Source of the DNA: Mikania micrantha
Lineage: Eukaryota > Streptophyta > Magnoliopsida > Asterales > Asteraceae
DNA length: 64,000 nt
Assembly: GCA_009363875.1 (NCBI GenBank)
Contig: CM018694.1
Location: forward strand, 25,367,415-25,431,414
Direction: 5' to 3'
Shown here: positions 57,058-64,000 of the stretch, piece after piece
How positions within the stretch are numbered: position 1 is the stretch's first letter
How the letters are laid out: every line of letters starts with the position of its first letter
Position numbers and translations under genes: made by a program
Notes under the pieces: generated by a model
What the model was told of the DNA's origin: nothing
What the model saw: the letters and a program-made list of their open reading frames with translations, nothing else
The model's database searches: none

Positions 57058-57719
57058 GTAATCAGGTTTAAGGCATTTTAATGGACAACTAAGGGGACCA
57101 TTCTAAGATAGAACGAGATGAAGAAACAAGCTAGTATGGATTAGATACCCATTAAATTCTAATTGTTTAATTGTCATGTTTGTGTCTTATTTTGTAAACA
57201 ATATTTTTGGGTCCGTAGTTGTCATTGTTTTGGTAGATAGATTGAATGTCTGTAACTAAACAATGGTCTAAACATTATGAAATCTAGTAATACATTGTGG
57301 TTGTTCTTATTCAATACTTGTGCATGATTCAACCATATCGTCACCGCGCCGTGGATTCCACACACGGCGCAGGGGGTGTGACAATCTCAATCAATATTTC
57401 AAATATAGATGTCTACACCACATGTAGATCATCTTAATTAATAATTTATTTATTCAACGTTCATACATAAACCATTGCTAATCATTCAAACTGCCCAAAG
57501 CCCAAAGGCATTGTATTCGTTACTTATTTAATTCACACATGTGATCTACCCCCAAGGCCACACAATGTGACCTTACAAGAAAATATTAATGCCACACAAA
57601 AGTAGACTTACATGTCATTTCCCATACCACACCAAGATGAACTTACCTACCAGTCTCAACGCCACTCACCGGTGGTCTCACATGAGAAATCCCACACCAC
57701 ATAACAATGGTCTTATAAA

Positions 57720-58118
57720 TTTTCACCCGAAAGTGAACTCTCCCCAATGCTACACACTTGTGGACATACATAAGTTTTTACCAGAAAGTGAATTCTTCAC
57801 AATGCTACACACCTTTGGATTTACATAAATTTTCACCCGAAAGTGAATTCTCCCCAATGCCACACACTTGTGGACTTACATAAGTTTTCACCCGAAAGTG
57901 AATTCTTCCCAATGCCACACACCTGTGGACTTACATAATTTTTCACCCGAAAGTGAATTCTCCCAATGCCATACATCTGTGGACTTACATGAAATTTTCA
58001 CCCTAAGGTGAATTCTCCCCAATGCCACACACCTGTGGACTTACATGAAATTTTCACCCAAAAGATAATTCTCCCCAATGCCACACACTTGTGGACTTAC
58101 ATGAATTTTCACCTGATT
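57720..58118. repeat. 55-bp tandem repeat, about seven copies
   Basis: Units contain TTTTCACCCGAAAGTGAATT, CTCCCCAATGCCACACAC and TTGTGGACTTACATAA. CACCCGAAAGTG and CACACACTTGTGG each hold a small inverted repeat (CAC..GTG). Copies differ by one to five bases. Confidence 0.85.
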
Positions 58119-59136
58119 TCGTTGAGACCTCCTTATTCTCCAAGGATTCTCAAGGTAGGTAATCACACCACTTGTGATTTACCTTAACACCATAAAATTC
58201 ACCATGGGAAGTTCACAACACTTGTGAATCAACCCATCTCCAACTTCACAACACTTGTGAATTGTTTGACCAGTCTCAGTCAAACTTCAAATAAGAAGTT
58301 CACACCACTTGTGAATCATTCTTATTTCTCCACACCAATGGAAAACATAAAAATTTACAATAACTAAGCAAATGTAACACCTATTGCACGTTATTGACAA
58401 ACAACAAATGGACAAACACCAATTCGGATTATTTGACCATTTTCAGTCAAACTTCTAATAAGAAGTTCACACCCCTTGTGAATAATACTTATTTCACCAC
58501 ACCATTTGTAAACTAACTCCATTACAATAACTAAGCAAATATAACACATATTGCATGTTATTGTCACACACCCAATATGCAAACACCAATTCACCGAATT
58601 TCAACATCTAATGTATATTGCACATACATTAGATACACATATACACCTATATGCATAAAACCAAATAGTCATATCAAGTATAATAGGTGGGTGACTTACT
58701 ATTTGGTCGAATAGAAAAATAACTTACTATAGCCTTACCTCCTAATCCATAGAAATAATTATGAGCCAAAAGACAACATAATATCAAACCCCAAACACCT
58801 TACCTAATTTTCATATTCATAGTATGAGTTGATTCCATTAAGATCATGTCCATGTCAAGAATATAATACTATGTTGGCAAGACATAACATCATATACTTC
58901 ATTTGACGAATTCCTTAACTTCATCTCACCATATTATAACTAGGAATTTCAGTTAAACAAAGCAATTTCACCACAAACACCGTTAAACATATGCAACTAA
59001 GGTAAATAAACAACAAACTTGTTACCTTAACACCCAACATTGTGATCGGATCTTGGATCGAGCGTTACTCCCCGTATAAAAAGCACAAGGATTTGAGTTC
59101 AAGTATTCACGATGCACTCGAATCCCTCAAACCATT

Positions 59137-59149
59137 AGCTCTGATGCCA
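59137..59149 (-). other. Gypsy M primer binding site
   Basis: Minus strand TGGCATCAGAGCT, two changes from TGGTATCAGAGCC, placed 3 bp after the LTR end as in A and C. It sets the orientation of M. Confidence 0.75.
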
Positions 59150-59152
59150 ACT

Positions 59153-60985
59153 TGTAAGCCCCAAAACCCACACACGAAAAACACGTGTTTTAAACGACTA
59201 TTTAAATTAGGTCCCAGATTTTTCAAATTAAAACATACTTTTTAGTCACCAAAATAACCCAATGTTCACCAAACATCTATACTTAAGTTAATTCTACCTT
59301 TAAAAACCCCATTACAACATTAACAAAAATTTACAAAAGTTGTTGAGTTAAAACCAAAACATGTTCGATCCAATCCTCCTCGCTATTTCCGATCACGTGC
59401 GCCATCACCCTTTCCATTCACCTGAAAGAACCACATTTAAGTCGTCATTAGTTCATTAGAACTAAGTAATAAGGATATTTGATTGGGAATGGTTCTGAAA
59501 CTAACTGGGGGTTGTATGCTGCCAAAGGGATTCTATACTCTTGTATAATTAAGAGATGATATTCTGGCTCCCTTGTTAATTTAAACCGGTGTAAATGCAT
59601 GGCGTGCTCAAACTAAGAGTAGTTTGTTAGACCATTTTAAATTGAAGAATGAGAATCAGAATGTTTGAAAAACATATGAGAATGATATGTGATCCATGTC
59701 TCATGTTCAAAGAATGTCACTTAGAAAGGATAAATAGATAAAGGTTACCATGGCTATAATTTTAGTTAAGTAAAGGGTTACTTGAACTAAAAGTTTTAGT
59801 TGACTTTAGAAGTCATACCCTGCTAGGGGCAGCGCGATGCAACTAGGTGTCCAACACTATCTACGTTGAAGGAATTGGGCGATGAATCGTCCAAGTTGGA
59901 GTCTGTTGGATATGTGATGTCCGATCATCGATAATATCAATGTCGCTATCAGGGTACGATCCAAAGAGTTACACTTTGGAAGATAGTAATGTGATTATGT
60001 CTAAAATTTGTTTTCGACATATTCAATTTCACGAATTATATAAAGTGGTGTGTTATTATTATTTATGAAATAATAATAATATTGAAGGAATTAATTATTG
60101 TGATAATTAATTATAATTAAATTGATAAAGTTTAATTACTTAAACTTTAGACATTTAATTAAATGTTACTAACTAGTTGTTAGTTACTAATATGGAGAGT
60201 AATAATTAAATAGTTTAGTTACTAAAAGAGTTTAATAAATTTAAATACTTTATTTTAATAAAATGTAAAATAAAAAAGGAGGGAATTACTTTTGAATTAG
60301 TAAATTCAAAATTCCTAAATGGTGGATCTAAATCTGACTTTAAATGTAGATCCAACCTACCACTTTTGACACACATTTTTCAACTCTCTCACTCTCTCTT
60401 CTCCAGTACACCTCACGGCCACCCTCCCCTCTAATCTAGGGTTTCGGCCAAGCACCATATAGCCACCACCACCATAGCCGAACCACCAAGGGTGTGTTTT
60501 TGGAGGTTTTTCATTGAGGTCAATTCTAAACACCCTATGGTTGTTTTTCGTTTATTCGTATGTAATTGGAGTCCTGGTTTTGGGAATTTTGTTTACGTAA
60601 CAAAATGTGTAACTTAAACTCTTCTGCTATCGTAAAATCTGATTTTATAATTAATATGACTAGTTAAAAGTTTAAAATGGTTACTACAATTCCAAACAAT
60701 TACCAACAAACACTCCCGCTACTTATATATTACACACTCTTGTACATTATATTATAGCACACATATTTTATAGATGTTCACACCACTTGTGAATCATCTT
60801 CATCAAATTCAAAACAGACAATAACCATCTTTAATGTTCGAATCTAGTTTATAAACAAATAGAATTGTTTCCCCCAAACATAACGCATAAAGAATGTCCA
60901 TTCCCCTATGGATCTTCCACTAGCAAAATCATATCTTTTAAAGGATACATTGAATTTCTTGCAGCATCAACATAGGTATACAAGT
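59153..60985 (-). mobile_element. Gypsy M 5' LTR, partial and interrupted
   Basis: The 320 bp from 59153 match 12097-12415 closely, including the acceptor phrase near 59415. Similarity stops at about 59472, where an unrelated 1.2 kb segment begins. From about 60690 to 60985 the CACCACTTGTGAATCATC style returns. LTR D starts at 60986, so the LTR's outer end is not in the window. Confidence 0.65.
59473..60690. other. Unidentified insert in LTR M
   Basis: About 1.2 kb unlike LTR M, bordered by M-type sequence. It has a CT-rich stretch (CTCTCTCACTCTCTCTTCTCC at about 60381), then CTAGGGTTTCGGCC and GGTTTTTCATTGAGG, which look like a plant 5' leader, and an AT-rich part before it. It may be an LTR or solo LTR of another family. 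I found no clear terminal repeats or target duplication. Confidence 0.45.
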
Positions 60986-63002
60986 TGTAACATCTGTGTC
61001 GGAAACGTAACCGGAATAGTGATCTGCACAGTAACGTGCACAGAAACTCAGGTACAAACTATGTGAACTATTTGTATGCAATTGTCATGTAATGCTTGAC
61101 ACTAAACTAATATGCAATTGTTTCAGCAATCTAATTAAATCTCACGGTTTAACAGTCAGAAACATATCAGACAACATTGAACTGACACATGAATGCTTGT
61201 TAATAGGCTATTTTGTATAAAACGTATGCGAGGTTGAATAGAACAAAACAATAACGGACGTCGTTACAGGAATGCTAAATGGACGGATTATTCGTATAGG
61301 TGACGATCTATACGAATACATCTGAAAGTTTAACATTCTGCATGATGTCATATAATTAGAAAACCATATTGAAAAGTGTAGTTATCGTCGTATTTGTACG
61401 AGTGACGATTCAAACGAATACGCGCGGCGACTATACGATCCGATTTAAACGGTAATTTAAACGTTTTCAAAAAATTTAAATAAACGAAAGATATTTAGTA
61501 AACTTATTAGGAATCACAATCTAATTTGATTTTATAAATCCTATTTTAAAATCGTAACATTTTTTTACGAAAATAGAACGAAACAACGCTTTTACGCAGA
61601 ACCGAGCGAAACCGAGCGAGACCGAACACGCGGGTAAGTTGGAAACTTTAATGAGGCATTAAATGCCTCATCTTCCTCACAACAACCACCTCTCTCTTAT
61701 CCCCACCGTCACTTTCTCTCTCTACACTCTCTCTCTAGAAATTCAAAGCCTAACTCTTTCAGAACTCCACCAAATTCGTTGATTTTGGTGTCAAAACAAC
61801 CCTCACAACTTGTAGATCTCAGAAGTACAACAGATATGAGCTTTTATCCGGCTGATTTGAGGAAAAAGCGAGTCTTTTGTTGCGATTTTAGGGTTTTCAA
61901 ACCCCATAGCTCGAACCCTCCTAGAAACCAGTTCAAACACCTGAAAACTTTAGGGAAATCAGAAACCCTCTAGAAGATGTTAGGAACAAGTGCTGGTTCA
62001 CGTTCTAGTCGTTTAGCTAAAAAATGGGGGATAGCCTTGATGCAAGATTGGCGGCCGAAGGGCCAAGGATACAGATGGTCGAATGGCCACCTTCGGCCGA
62101 ATAGCCCACCCTTCTCATTCGGTCAAACCTTTTAGGCCAAACATTCATTCGGCAGCCCCAATCGGCAAACCTCCTCTTTCGGTCGCCCAAGCTAGGAGGC
62201 CAAGCAACTCAGTCGCTCGGCCAGGTTCGGCCAAACCCATTCGGCCTTCACCCTTATCCAGTCAAGCTGACTCCTTCGGCTAAGGGTTTGGGATTAGAAT
62301 TGTCAATCATGACCAATGAACTTTGGATGTATTGTATGCATGGGGGATAACATAGTCTGCATGAAAGGGATACGTAAACACATGCATACAAGGGATGTGT
62401 GTGTGTGTGTGCATGGGGATCCCACGTGAATGCATGTATGGTTTGGAATTTAAGCATGAAACCAACTTACAATATCTAATGGTTAAACATTAGCTTTGTC
62501 AACAAGAGGATAATGAATTGCTAACACTTATGCCAAAGTCCAAGCATTAAAGCTTTTAAATCTAAAATAAAATGCAAACATGAATGGATAAACATGATTA
62601 GGGTTGATACCAAGATCTTCTAAACGATATTGGTTGCAACACCTAACACTTAGAACCCTCTATGCAACTATATTACTAAGTTAGAGAGTTCCTTTGAGTT
62701 CTTTAGACTAAGTTATACACAAGGGTGATTCAAGAATCATGGGAAAGTCAAAATCTAATAACGAACCAAAGGCTAATTAAATGAAATTGATCTAAGTCTA
62801 ACAAGCTAAATTAAATTACGTTTAGTTAAATAAAATGATTTATAAATTTTATACTTAAAATGTTTCAATATGAAAGAAATTGATTTCTAACTAAATACTC
62901 AACCTAAATTGAATTGTTTAAAATGTCTTAATTAAAGATCTTGAATACAACATTCATAAGCCTTACATAACTAAGGTTTGTATAACAACTAAGGTTTGTA
63001 TA
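60986..63002 (+). mobile_element. Gypsy D 5' LTR, 3' part deleted
   Basis: It shares the start, the TTAGGAATCACAAT block, GAGCGAAACCGAGCG and a CTCTCTCTCTAG leader with C and S. At the donor place it reads TTTGAGGAAAAAG, where C has TTTGAGGTAAAT, so the splice donor GT is lost. Its word array is TTCGGCC, not CGAACC. No cassette is seen in what remains. Confidence 0.75.
62050..62285 (+). repeat. TTCGGCC word array, LTR D
   Basis: About 14 words (CATTCGGCC, TTCGGCCGAAT, TTCGGTC, TTCGGCAGCC) in 235 bp. It opens with the inverted unit GCGGCCGAAGGGCC and closes with TTCGGCTAAGGG. It occupies the place of the CGAACC array in sister LTRs. Confidence 0.75.
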
Positions 63003-64000
63003 ACCAACTACAGGAACTGCTTGATAAAGGTTTCATCAGACCGAGCTACTCACCTTGAGGAGCTCCGGTTTCGTTTGTAAATAAGAAAGATGGATCTTTT
63101 CGAATGTGCATAAACTACAAAGAGCTAAACAAGTTAACCATCAAGAATCCGTATCCATTGCCGCGGATTGATGATTTATTTGACCAATTACAAGGAGTGC
63201 AGTACATCTCAAAGATTGATCTGCGGTCCGGATATCATCAACTTAGGGTGCAAGAAGAAGACATACCGAGTTCATGGTGATGCCTTTCGGATTGACAAAT
63301 GCACCAGCGGTTTTCATGGACCTCATGATCCGAGTGTGCAAGCCGTACTTGCATCAGTTTGTCATTGTCTTTATTGATGACATATTTATTTTTCTAAAAG
63401 CAAAGCCGATGACGAGCAACACCTCAGGAAAATCTTGGAGCTGTTGAAGGAAGAGAAACTTATGCCAAATTCTCTAAGTGTGAATTTTGGCTAAGAGAAG
63501 TACAATTCCTGGGACATGTAGTCAACAGCAAGGGAATAAGTGTAGACCCTGCCAGGATGGAGGAAATAAAGAACCGGGATACTCCGAAGTCACCGAAGGA
63601 GATACGGTCCTTTCTGGGACTAGCAGGCTATTATAGAAGGTTTATCTCAAACTTTTCTAAGATAGCCGTGCCTCTCACCAAGCTTACACTGAAAAGCGAG
63701 TCGTTTGTTTGGGAAAAGCAGCAAGAAGATGCCTTTCAGACTTTAAAGCAAAAGCTATGTGATGCTCCAATCTTATCTCTCCTAGAAGGTTGGGATGACT
63801 TTGTGGTGTATTGTGATGCATCCCATCAGGGACTTGGTTGCGTGTTGATGCAACGAGACCAAGTCATCGCGTATGCCTCAAGACAGCCAAAGATTCACGA
63901 GAAGAACAACACTACTCATGATCTGGAACTGGGAGCGGTGGTATTTGCACTAAAGATTTGGAGACATTACTTATATGGCACCAAGTGTACCATATTTACT
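63003..64000 (+). pseudogene. Gypsy D RT and RNase H, partial
   Basis: Starts inside RT at LQELLDKGFIRPSYSP, then a TGA where A and C have Trp. It continues INYKELNKLTIK, DLRSGYHQLR and VMPFGLTNAPAVF, and the catalytic FIDD is near 63375. About 30 bp are missing near 63268 compared with C, shifting the frame, and smaller indels follow near 63460. RNase H keeps DDFVVYCDASHQGLGCVL and THDLELGAV, so its first catalytic Asp is present, unlike in C. Runs off the end of the window. Confidence 0.88.

Larger units (their letters stand above)
53901..57383 (+). mobile_element. Solo LTR S with TSD ATCTC
   Basis: TGTAACATCTGTAC to GGGGTGTGACA, 3483 bp. It is flanked by ATCTC at 53896-53900 and 57384-57388, with no internal element, so it is a product of LTR-LTR recombination. 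Contents: cassette (54076-54188), TATA (54570-54577), CT-rich leader, donor 54790, CGAACC array (54972-55490), hairpin 57016-57033, acceptor 57057 (TTTCAG|GTAATC). The layout is closest to LTR A. Confidence 0.93.
57389..59152 (-). other. Gypsy M leader remnant with CACTTGTG words
   Basis: No gene. It contains the 55-bp tandem array (57720-58118) and, between 58150 and 58520, several TTCACACCACTTGTGAATC-type words like those in LTR M at 12935-13080. Part of it (58380-58700) aligns with the donor side of the intron of LTR M, including GTGACTTACT against GTGACTTACC. This is odd for sequence beyond a PBS, so an older LTR fragment may be mixed in. Confidence 0.5.
12097..60985 (-). mobile_element. 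Gypsy M: minus-strand host element split by later insertions
   Basis: I infer a single element from pieces that occur in the right order on the minus strand. They are a partial 5' LTR (60985 to 59153), a tRNA-Met PBS (59149-59137), a leader (59152-57389 and 53895-53486), integrase core (41068-40063), integrase C-terminus (14612-14420), PPT (14419-14405) and 3' LTR (14404-12097). The first 320 bp of the two LTR pieces (12097 onward and 59153 onward) are clearly the same family with few differences. Gag, protease and RT are missing where gypsy C now sits, so a deletion or rearrangement accompanied that insertion. The alternative is two related elements, one at each side. Confidence 0.55.
60986..64000 (+). 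mobile_element. Gypsy D: deleted element, continues past the window
   Basis: LTR start TGTAACATCTGTGTCGG at 60986, close to LTRs C and S. After about 2 kb of LTR-type sequence, RT coding starts abruptly at about 63003. The LTR 3' end, PBS, gag and protease are therefore missing in one deletion. The left flank is CAAGT; the right end is outside the window. Confidence 0.8.

Noticed and set aside
57720..58118. CRISPR-like array
   Set aside because: The units are contiguous tandem repeats of about 55 bp with no unique spacers, in a plant retroelement context with no cas genes.

Overview
This window is repeat-filled intergenic plant DNA. I see no host gene with intact coding capacity. Everything coding belongs to LTR retrotransposons: two Ty1/copia elements of Sirevirus type (gag coiled coil, CCHC knuckle, protease, integrase, RT, RNase H, then a third ORF) and five or more Ty3/gypsy elements. 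LTRs of 2.3-4 kb, tRNA-Met primer sites, a tRNA-derived SINE and the style of the third ORF all fit a large angiosperm genome. Asteraceae is my guess from how the third ORF and gag look; it is not proven here. All coding regions are broken, so they are entered as pseudogenes.

Layout. 1-2460 is AT-rich DNA with a tandem repeat, a SINE (minus strand), a 19-G run and a TTA microsatellite. 2460-8440 is copia-1, lacking its 5' end and integrase. 8720-11381 is a minus-strand LTR (E), next to a minus-strand gypsy RNase H fragment (F, 11382-12096). From 12097 to about 60985 lies one minus-strand gypsy element (M), read from its 5' LTR (59153 upward) to its 3' LTR (12097-14404). It has been split by later insertions. 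Copia-2 (14613-40062) sits in its integrase, and copia-2 is itself split by gypsy A (19049-32295, TSD CTCAA). Gypsy C (41069-53485), a solo LTR S (53901-57383, TSD ATCTC) and an unidentified 1.2 kb insert also lie inside M. Gypsy D (60986 to the window end) lies in M's 5' LTR.

The signal I find most interesting is non-coding. Three gypsy LTR families (A, C, S) and the gag leader of A carry nine copies of a roughly 110-130 nt cassette. It has a fixed core (GGTGGGACGG on one side, ATGCCCTATA on the other) flanked by stems whose sequences differ completely between copies but stay complementary. That is the signature of a selected RNA structure. I do not recognise it as a known ribozyme or RNA family.

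A second theme: each long LTR appears to contain an intron (GAG|GTAAA to TTTCAG|GTGA). Just inside it lies an irregular array of a short family-specific word. CGAACC is used in A, C and S, with inverted GGTTCG units marking both ends of the array; a TTCGG word is used in D. The copia elements carry comparable arrays (TTCGAGTAC-like in copia-1, CATTCGGCCGAATGA-like in copia-2) upstream of the third ORF, and copia-2 also has them in U3 and in the gag leader.

Boundaries given to the base are those anchored by TG/CA ends, PBS, PPT or target-site duplication. Others are approximate and are stated as such.
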